From: Streptomyces sp. CB02414 | GTDB taxonomy: Bacteria; Actinomycetota; Actinomycetes; Streptomycetales; Streptomycetaceae | DNA length: 64,000 nucleotides | Assembly (NCBI RefSeq): GCF_001905385.1 | Contig: NZ_LIPF01000006.1 | Location: forward strand, 310,001-374,000 | Direction: 5' to 3' | Shown: piece after piece, positions 1 through 9,247 of the stretch | Layout of the letters: each line of letters starts with the position of its first letter | How positions within the stretch are numbered: the first letter of the stretch is position 1 | Program-made: the position numbers and the translations under genes | The notes under the pieces: generated by a model | What the model saw: the letters and a program-made list of their open reading frames with translations, nothing else | Database searches by the model: none | What the model was told of the DNA's origin: nothing

Positions 1-252
1 CAGTTCGACGATCCGCCTCAGCAGGGCGACCAGGGCGTCCGGGTCGGGCGGGTCGCGCAGGTCGGCTCCGGCGCTGAAGGTGTTGCCGGTGTGGGTGAGG
101 AGGACGGCGCGGACGTCGGTGTCCTCGCCGGCGTCGGTGAGGGCGTCGGTGAGTTCGGTGACGAGGGCGGCGGACAGGGCGTTGCGGTTGTGCGGGGAGT
201 CGAGGGTGAGGGTCTCGACGCCTCGCTCCCGGGCGCGGGCGACGAGGCTCAT
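1..252 (-). CDS. Enoyl-CoA hydratase/isomerase (crotonase) family, 3' part outside window
   Basis: The first 84 codons of a crotonase-fold protein, reading leftward out of the window. The N-terminus shows the family pattern: a short strand, the segment DSPHNRNALS (typical NP..NAL substrate loop), then NTFSAGADL, which forms the oxyanion-hole and CoA-binding loop. Such enzymes hydrate 2-enoyl-CoA in beta-oxidation-like pathways. The ATG overlaps the stop codon of the upstream acyl-CoA ligase by four bases (ATGA), so the two are translationally coupled and belong to one operon. The catalytic glutamates lie beyond the edge, so hydratase cannot be separated from isomerase. Confidence 0.85.
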   Translation of the reverse strand, partial: MSLVARARERGVETLTLDSPHNRNALSAALVTELTDALTDAGEDTDVRAVLLTHTGNTFSAGADLRDPPDPDALVALLRRIVEL

Positions 253-1817
253 GACCGCCCTCGCAGTTCCCGGCGGAGGATCTTGCCGCTGGCCGCCCGG
301 GGCACGCCGTCGATGAAGGTGACTTGGCGGACGCGTTTGTAGGGGGCGACGCGTTCGGCGACGTACATCATGATCTCCCCCGCGGAGAGGTCGGGTGCGG
401 TGGGGCGGCGTACGACGTGGGCGTGCGGGACCTCGTTGCCGTCGTCGTTGTAGGTGCCGATGACGGCGGCGTCGGCGATGCCGGGGTGGGTGAGCAGGAG
501 GGCTTCGAGTTCGGCGGGGGCGACCTGGAAGCCCTTGTACTTGATCAGTTCCTTGACCCGGTCGACGACGAACAGCCAGCCGTCACCGTTCACGTGCCCC
601 ACGTCCCCCGTGTGCAGCCACCCCTCCTCGTCGATCATGGCGGCGGTTGCGTCGGGGCGGCCGAGGTAGCCCTTCATGACCTGGGGACCGCGGATGAGGA
701 TCTCGCCGGACTCGCCGGCGGGGAGGTCCTTGCCGGGGTCGTCGAGGGAGACGACGCGCATCTCGGTTCCCGCGATGAGCTTGCCGACGGTGCCGGGCGG
801 GGCGTCGTGCATGGCGTCGAGGGGGACGACGTGGGTGCCCGGGGACAGTTCGGTCATGCCGTAGGCCTGGCCGACGGGCGGCAGGCCGAGCCGCCGCGAG
901 CAGGCGGCGGCGAGGTTCGCGTCCAGGGGGGCGGCGGCGCTGATGACGTACTTCAGCGAGGAGAGGTCGTAGTCGGCGACCAGGGGGTGCTTGGCGAGGG
1001 CGAGGACGATCGGCGGGGCGACGTACAGGCCGGTGATGCGGTGGTTCTGGATGGCCGCGAGGAACTGCTCCAGGTCGAAGCGGGGCAGGACGACGACGGT
1101 GGCGCCGAGCCGCAGCGGAGCGTTCACGAGGGCCGTCAGCCCGTAGATGTGGAAGAACGGCAGGACAGCGAGGACGCGTTCGCCCGGGGCGGCCGGGATC
1201 GCCGGTTCGAGCTGGGCGAGGTTGGTGGCGATCTGCCGGTGGGTGAGCATCACGCCCTTGGGGGTGCCGGTGGTTCCGGAGGAGTACGGCAGTACGGCGA
1301 CGTCCTCGGCGGGGTCGACGGTGACGGACGGTTCGGGTGCGGTGGAGGCCAGCATGTCGACGAGCGAGCGGTGGCCGGGCGCGCTGTCGCACACCAGGAT
1401 CTCCTGGACACCGCCCGCGAGCTCGGCGGCCCGGCGGGCGGTGTCCAGCAGCGGTGAGACGGTGACGATCCAGCGGGCCGCGCAGTCCTTGAGCTGCTTG
1501 GCGAACTCCTCGGCCGTGGCGAGCGGGTGCACGGTGGTGACCGATGCGCCCGCGCGGGTGGCGGCGTAGAAGGCGAGCGGGAAGGCGACCGTGTTGGGGC
1601 TGTGCAGGGCGAGTACGTCGCCCTTGCGCACGCCGGCCTCGGCGAGGGCGGCGGCGACCCGCCGGTGGAACCGGTCCACCTGCTCATAGGTGAGGGTGGT
1701 GCCGTCGGTGCCGTCGATCAGCGCCGGGGTGTCGCCGTACTCGGCGGCGCGGCCGAGCACGGCCTCGTGGATGGGCAGGTCGACAAGCGGGACGTCTGCG
1801 TACTCGCTGCGGAACAC
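249..1817 (-). CDS. 4-coumarate:CoA ligase-type AMP-forming acyl-CoA ligase
   Basis: A 522-residue ANL-superfamily ligase that adenylates a carboxylic acid and transfers it to CoA. Visible core motifs are the P-loop SSGTTGTPKG (residues about 179-188), GQAYGMTE (A5), GWLHTGDVG (A7), VDRVKELIKYKGFQV (A8) and the C-terminal PRAASGKILRR with the adenylation lysine near 512. From memory the sequence is very close to the characterised Streptomyces coelicolor cinnamate/4-coumarate:CoA ligase (Sc4CL, SCO4383), so an aromatic or phenylpropenoid acid is a reasonable substrate. The operon around it (dehydrogenase, biotin carboxylase, AtuA, hydratase) would equally fit a branched or terpenoid acid. It starts 28 bases after the acyl-CoA dehydrogenase stop and overlaps the crotonase gene by four bases. 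Confidence 0.9.
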   Translation of the reverse strand: MFRSEYADVPLVDLPIHEAVLGRAAEYGDTPALIDGTDGTTLTYEQVDRFHRRVAAALAEAGVRKGDVLALHSPNTVAFPLAFYAATRAGASVTTVHPLATAEEFAKQLKDCAARWIVTVSPLLDTARRAAELAGGVQEILVCDSAPGHRSLVDMLASTAPEPSVTVDPAEDVAVLPYSSGTTGTPKGVMLTHRQIATNLAQLEPAIPAAPGERVLAVLPFFHIYGLTALVNAPLRLGATVVVLPRFDLEQFLAAIQNHRITGLYVAPPIVLALAKHPLVADYDLSSLKYVISAAAPLDANLAAACSRRLGLPPVGQAYGMTELSPGTHVVPLDAMHDAPPGTVGKLIAGTEMRVVSLDDPGKDLPAGESGEILIRGPQVMKGYLGRPDATAAMIDEEGWLHTGDVGHVNGDGWLFVVDRVKELIKYKGFQVAPAELEALLLTHPGIADAAVIGTYNDDGNEVPHAHVVRRPTAPDLSAGEIMMYVAERVAPYKRVRQVTFIDGVPRAASGKILRRELRGRS

Positions 1818-1845
1818 GGTTCCTCCAACAGGTCGGTAACGCGGT

Positions 1846-2991
1846 CTAGTACGACTTGGGCAGGCCGAGGGTCTGGTGGGAGACGTAGTTGAGGATCATC
1901 TCCCTGCTCACCGGCGCGATGCGAGCCACACGCGAGGCCGTTATCAGCTGGGCGAGACCGAACTCGCGGGTGAGGCCGTTGCCGCCAAGGGTGTGCACGG
2001 CCTGGTCGACGGCCTTCACGCAGGCCTCCCCGGCGGCGTACTTCGCCATGTTGGCGGCCTCGCCGGCGCCCATGTCGTCACCGGCGTCGTAGAGGTGGGC
2101 GGCCTTCTGCATCATCAGGCGGGCCAGTTCGAGGTCGATGTGGGCCTGGGCGAGGGGGTGGGCGATGGCCTGGTGGGCGCCGATGGGGGTCTTCCAGACC
2201 GTGCGCTCACGGGCGTACTCCAGGGCCCGGGAGAGCGCGTAACGGCCCATGCCGATGCCGAACGCCGCCGTCATGATGCGCTCGGGGTTGAGCCCGGCGA
2301 AGAGCTGGAGGAGACCGGCGTCCTCGTCGCCGACGAGCGCGTCGGCGGGCAGCCGGACGCCGTCGAGGGTCAGCTCGAACTGCTTCTCGGCGGCGTTGAG
2401 TTCCATGTCGATGGGGCGGCGCTCGAAGCCGGGGGTGTCGCGGGGGACGATGAACAGGCAGGGCTTGAGCTTGCCGGTGCGGGCGTCTTCGGTGCGGCCG
2501 ACGATCAGGGTGGCGTCGGCGATGTCGACGCCGGAGACGAAGACCTTGCGGCCGGTCAGGAGCCAGTCGCCGGTGGCGGTGTCGCGGCGGGCGGTGGTGG
2601 TGATCCGGTGGCTGTTGGAGCCGGCGTCGGGTTCGGTGATGCCGAAGGCCATGAGGCGGGTGCCGTCGGCGAGGGGCGGGAGCCACTCGCGTTTTTGCTC
2701 TTCGGTGCCGAAGCGGGAGATGACGGTGCCGCAGATCGCCGGGGAGACGATCATCATGAGCAGGGGGTTGCCGGAGGCGCCCATCTCTTCGAGGACGAGG
2801 GCGAGTTCGGTGATGCCGGCGCCGCCTCCTCCGTAGGTTTCGGGGAGGTTGACGCCGATGTAGCCGAGCTTGGCCGCGGCCTGCCAGAAGTGTTTGTTGT
2901 CGGTGCCGAGGGTGCGGGGGTGGTTGCCGGCGAAGGTGGATACCGCTTCGCGGAGGGACTTGTGCGCGTCGGATTCGATTACGGGGGTCAT
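1846..2991 (-). CDS. Acyl-CoA dehydrogenase family protein
   Basis: A 381-residue flavin-dependent acyl-CoA dehydrogenase. The N-terminal helical domain is followed by AFGITEPDAGSNS (FAD/substrate beta-domain), and the C-terminal domain carries the QAVHTLGGNGLTREF segment. The ATG at 2991 has a clean GGAG ribosome site seven bases upstream (GAAGGAGCCGC), which decides the start; the reading frame stays open far upstream, but that part is a shadow of the carboxylase gene. The C-terminus reads VARIAPVSREM where classical members have the YEGTSEIQR stretch with the catalytic glutamate, so the base is probably at another position, as in isovaleryl-CoA dehydrogenases. It would desaturate the acyl-CoA before carboxylation. 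Confidence 0.88.
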   Translation of the reverse strand: MTPVIESDAHKSLREAVSTFAGNHPRTLGTDNKHFWQAAAKLGYIGVNLPETYGGGGAGITELALVLEEMGASGNPLLMMIVSPAICGTVISRFGTEEQKREWLPPLADGTRLMAFGITEPDAGSNSHRITTTARRDTATGDWLLTGRKVFVSGVDIADATLIVGRTEDARTGKLKPCLFIVPRDTPGFERRPIDMELNAAEKQFELTLDGVRLPADALVGDEDAGLLQLFAGLNPERIMTAAFGIGMGRYALSRALEYARERTVWKTPIGAHQAIAHPLAQAHIDLELARLMMQKAAHLYDAGDDMGAGEAANMAKYAAGEACVKAVDQAVHTLGGNGLTREFGLAQLITASRVARIAPVSREMILNYVSHQTLGLPKSY

Positions 2992-3013
2992 GCGGCTCCT
3001 TCGGGTGCGGGTT

Positions 3014-3079
3014 TCGTCGTGGCTGGTCGCGCGCCCACGCGGCGGAGCCGCATGTTCAATGCGGCCCCGCGCCCCTAGG
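3014..3079 (+). repeat. Dispersed Streptomyces intergenic repeat, copy 1
   Basis: The element runs from cgtggctggtcgcgc through cacgcggcggagccgcatg to ccccgcgcccctagg. The same element recurs at 37592-37660 in nearly full form and at 61893-61928 in short form. This copy sits between the carboxylase alpha-subunit and the dehydrogenase, and its terminal ctagg supplies the TAG stop codon (3075-3077) of the alpha-subunit gene. I recall this sequence as common in intergenic regions across Streptomyces genomes. Its function is unknown. Confidence 0.7.
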
Positions 3080-4928
3080 CCTCTTGCACTACCGCCAGTA
3101 GAGAGCCCACCGTGACCTGCTGGCCCGGTACGGCATTCAGTGCGGCGAGTGTGCCCGTGGCCGGGGCGGTGATCTTGTGTTCCATCTTCATCGCCTCCAG
3201 CCACAGGAGGGGCTGGCCCGCCTCCACCGCCGCCCCCTCCGTCAGGCCCTCCGCGACGCGGGCGACCGTGCCGGGCATGGGGGCGAGGAGGGAGCCGGGG
3301 GCGTGCTGGGCGGTGGGGTCGGGGAAGCGGGGCAGGGCGGTGAGGCGGGCGGCGTTCACGTGGATCTGGTCGCCGTAGCGGGCGACCTCGTAGCGGCGCC
3401 GTACGCCGTCGGTCTCGAGGACGACGAGGTGGGCGTCGGCGTGGACGACGCGTACGCCGTCGGCGGTGAGGCCGGTGCGGGTGTGGTGGTAGCGGACCTC
3501 GTGTTCCTCGCCCGCCATGGTGTACCGCTTGACCTGGGGCTGTGACGGGACGTTGCGCCAGCCGCCGCCGAACCGGGAGCGGCCGTGGGCGTCGGCGAGG
3601 GCGGCGGCCAGCGGGGCGAAGGGGTCCGGCGCCGGGGAGTTCAGGTCGGTCAGGTGGCGGTCGTAGAAGCCGGTGTCCATGCGGGCGGACGTGAACTCCT
3701 CGTGCCGTAGCGAGCGGACGAGCAGGTCCCGGTTGGTGACCGGGCCGTGGATCGCCGCCCGTTCCAGGGCACCGGCGAGGCGGCGGACGGCCTCCGCGCG
3801 GGTGGGTGCGTGGGCGACGGCCTTGGCGAGCATCGGGTCGTAGTGGACGCCGATGTCGTCGCCGTCGGTGTAGCCGGTGTCCAGGCGGACGCCGTCGGGG
3901 ACGGCGAGGCGGTGCAGGCGGCCGGTCTGCGGGGCCCAGCCGTTCGCCGGGTCCTCGGCGTACAGGCGGGCCTCCACGGCGTGGCCCCGCGCGCGCGGGG
4001 GGTCGGTTTCGAGGGCGTGGCCCTCGGCGATCCGGAGCTGGAGGGCGACGAGGTCGACGCCGAAGAGGGCCTCGGTGACCGGGTGTTCGACCTGGAGGCG
4101 GGTGTTCATCTCCAGGAAGTGCGCCCTGCCGTCGGCGTCGACCAGGAACTCGACCGTCCCGGCGCCGACGTAGTCCACCGCGCGGGCGGCGCGGACCGCC
4201 TGCTCGTACAGCTCCTGTGTGAGTGCCGCGCTCAGGCCCGGTGCCGGTGCCTCCTCGATGACTTTCTGGTGGCGGCGCTGGAGGGAGCAGTCGCGCGTGC
4301 CGAGCGCCCACACCGTGCCGTGGGTGTCGGCGAGGACCTGCACCTCGACGTGGCGGCCGCCCTCGACGTACGGCTCGACGAACACCTCGCCGTCGCCGAA
4401 GGCGCTCGCGGCCTCCGCGCGGGCGGCGGTCAGTTCGGCGTCGAGGCCGGCGAGGCGCCGTACGACGCGCATGCCGCGCCCGCCGCCACCGGCCGCCGCC
4501 TTCACCAGCACCGGCAGGTCGGCCTCGGTGACCGTGTCCCGGTCCAGGGGCGCGATGCCCAGCAGTTCCTTGGCGCGGGTCTTGGACGCCATCGCCTCGA
4601 TCGCCTCCGGCGGCGGCCCGATCCACAGCAGCCCGGCGTCCCGTACGGCGCGCGCGAAGTCGGCGTTCTCGGAGAGGAAGCCGTAGCCGGGGTGGACGGC
4701 GTCGGCGCCGGCGGCGGTCGCGGCCTTCACGATCAGGTCGCCGCGCAGGTACGTGTCGGCGGGCGCCGCTCCCGGCAGCCGTACGGCCGCGTCGGCCACG
4801 CGCGCGTGGAGGGCGTTCTCGTCGGCGTCCGAGTGGACGGCGACGGTCCGGATGCCCGACTCGCGGCAGGTGCGGAAGACCCGGCAGGCGATCTCGCCGC
4901 GGTTGGCGACGAGGACGGAAGTGATCAC
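3075..4928 (-). CDS. Acyl-CoA carboxylase alpha subunit (biotin carboxylase plus biotin carrier domain)
   Basis: A 617-residue fusion of biotin carboxylase and BCCP. The N-terminal ANRGEIACRVFRTCR and HPGYGFLSENADFA are biotin carboxylase signatures, the ATP-grasp glycine loop is AAAGGGGRGMR (about 145-154), and EMNTRLQVEHPVTE carries catalytic residues. The C-terminal LEAMKMEHKI places the biotinylated lysine near 581. The GTG at 4928 has GAGG eight bases upstream and gives the conserved family N-terminus; a longer start at 4967 would run back into the beta-subunit gene. The stretch SKTRAKELLGIAPLDRD before the glycine loop is a few residues shorter than usual. Partner of the adjacent carboxyltransferase; 13 bases separate them. 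Confidence 0.92.
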   Translation of the reverse strand: MITSVLVANRGEIACRVFRTCRESGIRTVAVHSDADENALHARVADAAVRLPGAAPADTYLRGDLIVKAATAAGADAVHPGYGFLSENADFARAVRDAGLLWIGPPPEAIEAMASKTRAKELLGIAPLDRDTVTEADLPVLVKAAAGGGGRGMRVVRRLAGLDAELTAARAEAASAFGDGEVFVEPYVEGGRHVEVQVLADTHGTVWALGTRDCSLQRRHQKVIEEAPAPGLSAALTQELYEQAVRAARAVDYVGAGTVEFLVDADGRAHFLEMNTRLQVEHPVTEALFGVDLVALQLRIAEGHALETDPPRARGHAVEARLYAEDPANGWAPQTGRLHRLAVPDGVRLDTGYTDGDDIGVHYDPMLAKAVAHAPTRAEAVRRLAGALERAAIHGPVTNRDLLVRSLRHEEFTSARMDTGFYDRHLTDLNSPAPDPFAPLAAALADAHGRSRFGGGWRNVPSQPQVKRYTMAGEEHEVRYHHTRTGLTADGVRVVHADAHLVVLETDGVRRRYEVARYGDQIHVNAARLTALPRFPDPTAQHAPGSLLAPMPGTVARVAEGLTEGAAVEAGQPLLWLEAMKMEHKITAPATGTLAALNAVPGQQVTVGSLLAVVQEA

Positions 4929-4941
4929 TGGTCCCTCAACC

Positions 4942-6540
4942 TCACATTCGGAAGACGCCGAAGCCACCGCGCGCGCCCTCGTAGGGCGCGGTGTGGACGG
5001 CGGACAGGCACAGGCCGAGGACGGTGCGGGTGTCGCGCGGGTCGATGACGCCGTCGTCGTAGAGCCGCCCGGACAGGAACATGGGCAGCGACTCGGACTC
5101 GATCTGCTGCTCCACCATGGCGCGCAGTGCCGCGTCGCCCTCGTCGTCGTACGGCTGTCCCTTCGCGGCGGCGGACTGGCGGGCGACGATGGACAGGACC
5201 CCGGCGAGCTGCTGCGGGCCCATGACGGCGGACTTGGCGCTGGGCCAGGCGAAGAGGAAGCGAGGGTCGTAGGCGCGGCCGCACATGCCGTAGTGCCCGG
5301 CGCCGTAGGAGGCGCCCAGGAGGACGGAGAGGTGGGGGACGCGGGAGTTGGAGACCGCGTTGATCATCATGGCCCCGTGCTTGATGATGCCGCCCTGCTC
5401 GTACTCCTTGCCGACCATGTAGCCGGTGGTGTTGTGGAGGAAGAGGAGCGGGATGTCGCGCTGGTTGGCGAGCTGGATGAACTGGGCGGCCTTCTGCGAC
5501 TCCTCGCTGAAGAGCACCCCCTGGGCGTTGGCGAGGATGCCGACCGGGTAGCCGTGCAGAGCCGCCCAGCCGGTCGTCAGGCTCGTGCCGTACAGCGGTT
5601 TGAACTCGTCGAAGTCGGAGGCGTCGACGATGCGGGCGATCACCTCGCGCGGATCGAAGGGGGCCTTGAGGTCGGCGGGGACGATGCCGAGCAGGTCCTC
5701 CGGGTCGTACTTCGGGGGTGCGGCGGGGGCCGGGTCGGCGTACGCCTTGCGGTGGCCCAGACGGGCGACGACGCGGCGGGCCTGCCGCAGCGCGTCCGGT
5801 TCGTCCACGGCGAAGTAGTCGGCGAGGCCCGAGGTGCGGGCGTGCATCTCGGCGCCGCCCAGCGACTCGTCGTCGCTCTCCTCGCCGGTGGCCATCTTGA
5901 CCAGGGGCGGCCCGCCGAGGAACACCTTGGCCCGCTCCTTGACCATGATCACGTGGTCGGACATGCCGGGGATGTAGGCGCCCCCGGCCGTCGAGTTGCC
6001 GAAGACGACGGCGACGGTGGGAATGCCGGCCGCCGACAGCCTCGTGAGGTCCCGGAAGATCGCGCCGCCCGGGATGAAGATCTCCTTCTGGGAGGGCAGG
6101 TCGGCGCCGCCGGACTCGACGAGGCTGATGCAGGGCAGCCGGTTGGCGAGGGCGATGTCGTTGGCGCGCAGGGCCTTCTTCAGCGACCAGGGGTTGGAGG
6201 CGCCGCCGCGCACGGTCGGGTCGTTGGCGGTGATCAGGCACTCGACGCCCTCGACGACGCCGATACCGGTGACGAGGGAGGCGCCGACGGTGTACTCGCT
6301 CCCCCAGGCCGCGAGCGGCGACAGTTCCAGGAAGGGCGTGTCGGGGTCGAGGAGCAGTTCGATGCGCTCGCGGGCGAGGAGCTTGCCGCGTTTCCGGTGC
6401 CGGGCGGTGTATTTCTCGCCGCCGCCCGCGAGGGCCTTGGCGTGCTCGGCCTCCAGGTCGGCGAGCTTGGCGAGCATCGCCTCGCGGTTGGCGCGGTGGT
6501 CGGGGGCGGTGGGGTCGAGGGCGGAGGCGAGGACGGTCAC
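4942..6540 (-). CDS. Acyl-CoA carboxylase beta subunit (carboxyltransferase)
   Basis: A 532-residue carboxyltransferase of the methylcrotonyl/geranyl/propionyl-CoA carboxylase family. The N-terminal half shows ITANDPTVRGGASNPWSLKK, and the core has FGNSTAGGAYIPGMSDHVIM followed by VFLGGPPLVKMATGE, which resembles the MCC/GCC branch more than propionyl-CoA carboxylases. It transfers CO2 from biotin to an acyl- or enoyl-CoA and works with the alpha subunit directly downstream. The start is GTG at 6540 with a GGAGG-type site eight bases upstream. The whole site-plus-start block is duplicated in tandem (6532-6589). Next to an AtuA-family gene, a geranyl-CoA-like substrate is possible, but the sequence alone does not settle it. 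Confidence 0.9.
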   Translation of the reverse strand: MTVLASALDPTAPDHRANREAMLAKLADLEAEHAKALAGGGEKYTARHRKRGKLLARERIELLLDPDTPFLELSPLAAWGSEYTVGASLVTGIGVVEGVECLITANDPTVRGGASNPWSLKKALRANDIALANRLPCISLVESGGADLPSQKEIFIPGGAIFRDLTRLSAAGIPTVAVVFGNSTAGGAYIPGMSDHVIMVKERAKVFLGGPPLVKMATGEESDDESLGGAEMHARTSGLADYFAVDEPDALRQARRVVARLGHRKAYADPAPAAPPKYDPEDLLGIVPADLKAPFDPREVIARIVDASDFDEFKPLYGTSLTTGWAALHGYPVGILANAQGVLFSEESQKAAQFIQLANQRDIPLLFLHNTTGYMVGKEYEQGGIIKHGAMMINAVSNSRVPHLSVLLGASYGAGHYGMCGRAYDPRFLFAWPSAKSAVMGPQQLAGVLSIVARQSAAAKGQPYDDEGDAALRAMVEQQIESESLPMFLSGRLYDDGVIDPRDTRTVLGLCLSAVHTAPYEGARGGFGVFRM

Positions 6541-6589
6541 GGCTGTACCTCCGGGCTGACGACGGTCACGGCTGTACCTCCGGGCTGAC
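6532..6589 (-). repeat. Perfect 29-bp tandem duplication of RBS and start codon, creating a 10-codon leader ORF
   Basis: Positions 6532-6560 and 6561-6589 are identical 29-bp copies. Each contains, on the minus strand, CCGGAGGTACAGCC followed by GTG. The downstream copy is the true ribosome site and start of the carboxyltransferase (6540). The upstream copy starts a mini-ORF at 6569 that runs for ten codons and ends with TGA at 6537-6539, overlapping the real GTG in a GTGA arrangement. Because 29 is not a multiple of three, the two starts are in different frames. This could act as a translational-coupling leader between the AtuA gene (stop 6592) and the carboxyltransferase, or be a recent slippage event. 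Confidence 0.8.
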
Positions 6590-6591
6590 GG

Positions 6592-8258
<1,667 letters not shown>

Positions 8259-8262
<4 letters not shown>

Positions 8263-9056
8263 CGGGACCCCGCCCCCTTCGGCGGGCGGCCGGCTCCCGG
8301 CGGTCCGGCGAAGGCCTGGGCGATGTCCAGCCAGCGGTCGGCGTCCGGGCCCTCGGCGGTGAGCGCGAGGTCGGCGCGGTGGGCGCGCTGGGTGGCCAGG
8401 AGGCAGAAGTCGAGGGCGGGGCCGGTCACGCGCTGCCGGGCGTCCTCGGGACCGTACGTCCACACGTCCCCGCCCGGCCCGGTGAGTTCGACGCGGAACT
8501 GCTCCGCGGGCGGGGTGAGTCCGTGGGTGGCGTGGGCGAAGTCCCGGGCGCGGACGCCGATGCGGGCGATGTGCCGCAGACGGTCGGTGGGCGGGCGGGT
8601 GATGCCGAGGGTGTCGGCGATGTCCAGGCCGTGCGCCCAGGTCTCCATCAGGCGGGCGGTGGCCATGGAGGCGGCGGCCATGGGCGGGCCGTACCAGGGG
8701 AAGCGGGCGCCGGGGGCCGACGCGCGCAGCGCCTTGTCGAGGGCGGTGCGTCCGTCCCGCCAGGCGGCCAGCAGCGCGGCCGGTTCCTGCCGGGCGCCCT
8801 CCTCCGCGCCGTCGTCGACATACCGGTCGGGCGCGGCGAGGGCCTGCTCGATCAGGGTGCCGAAGCCGTCCTCGTCGGTGACGGCGACCAGGGCGGCGCG
8901 GTCGGTCCAGTGCAGGTGCGCGATCTGGTGGGCGATCGTCCAGCCGGGCGCCGGGGTGGCGAGCCGCCACTCCCGCGGGCTCAACGCGGCCACCAGCGCG
9001 TCGAGTTCCTCGCTCTCCTCGCGCAGGTCGTCGATCACGGGCGTCGGGTCGGACAC
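8259..9056 (-). CDS. TIGR03084 family DinB-fold metal-binding protein
   Basis: About 265 residues from the GTG at 9056, which has GAGGGGAG ten bases upstream. Helix motifs PGWTIAHQIAHLHWTDR and METWAHGLDIADTLG contain histidines spaced as in the DinB/mycothiol-dependent maleylpyruvate isomerase fold, where they bind a divalent metal. The family commonly opens acyl-CoA/AtuA operons in actinobacteria; whether it uses mycothiol here is unknown. It is the first gene of the minus-strand operon, ends inside the AtuA start codon, and is preceded by an AT-rich palindromic promoter region. The reading frame extends to 9125, but the extra residues are arginine-rich and not family-like. Confidence 0.82.
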
Positions 9057-9121
9057 GGGGCGCTCCCCTCGGGCACGGCGGTGTGCGGCGCGGTGTGGGG
9101 AGCATGGCAGGGGCGGTAGTA

Positions 9122-9145
9122 ACAATCAAGCATGCTTGCATGATT
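9122..9145. promoter_or_regulatory. Palindromic operator candidate upstream of the acyl-CoA operon
   Basis: CAAGCATGCTTG (9127-9138) is a perfect 12-bp palindrome inside the AT-rich stretch aatcaagcatgcttgcatga, which stands out in a region of over 70 percent GC. It lies about 70 bases upstream of the first gene of the minus-strand operon (start 9056). This is where a TetR- or MarR-type repressor of acyl-CoA catabolism would act. No regulator gene of that kind lies directly next to it, so the binding protein is unknown. Confidence 0.5.
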
Positions 9146-9190
9146 TTTGGATGCGCCGCCTCGACGGCGGGCCCGTGCGTGACGCCTCGG

Positions 9191-9247
9191 TCCTTCTCCG
9201 CCCGCTCAGTCCTTCTCCGCCCGCTCAATCCTTCTTCGCCCGCCAGA
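9191..9247. repeat. Three-copy 19-bp tandem repeat at the kinase 3' end
   Basis: Unit tccttctccgcccgctcag at 9191-9209, 9210-9228 and, with several changes, 9229-9247. On the minus strand the third copy codes for the last residues of the kinase, and its TGA (9225-9227) falls in the second copy, so the repeat duplicates the gene terminus into the downstream spacer. It looks like replication slippage. Confidence 0.75.

Noticed and set aside
1838..1856. GGTCTAGT near the ligase/dehydrogenase junction as a second DasR site
   Set aside because: Only the core GGTCTAG matches, flanks do not, and it lies inside a coupled operon at a stop codon.
1846..4626. A 926-codon open frame through the dehydrogenase and upstream
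   Set aside because: Only 1846-2991 has acyl-CoA dehydrogenase homology and a ribosome site; the rest is an arginine/proline-rich shadow of the carboxylase alpha-subunit gene.
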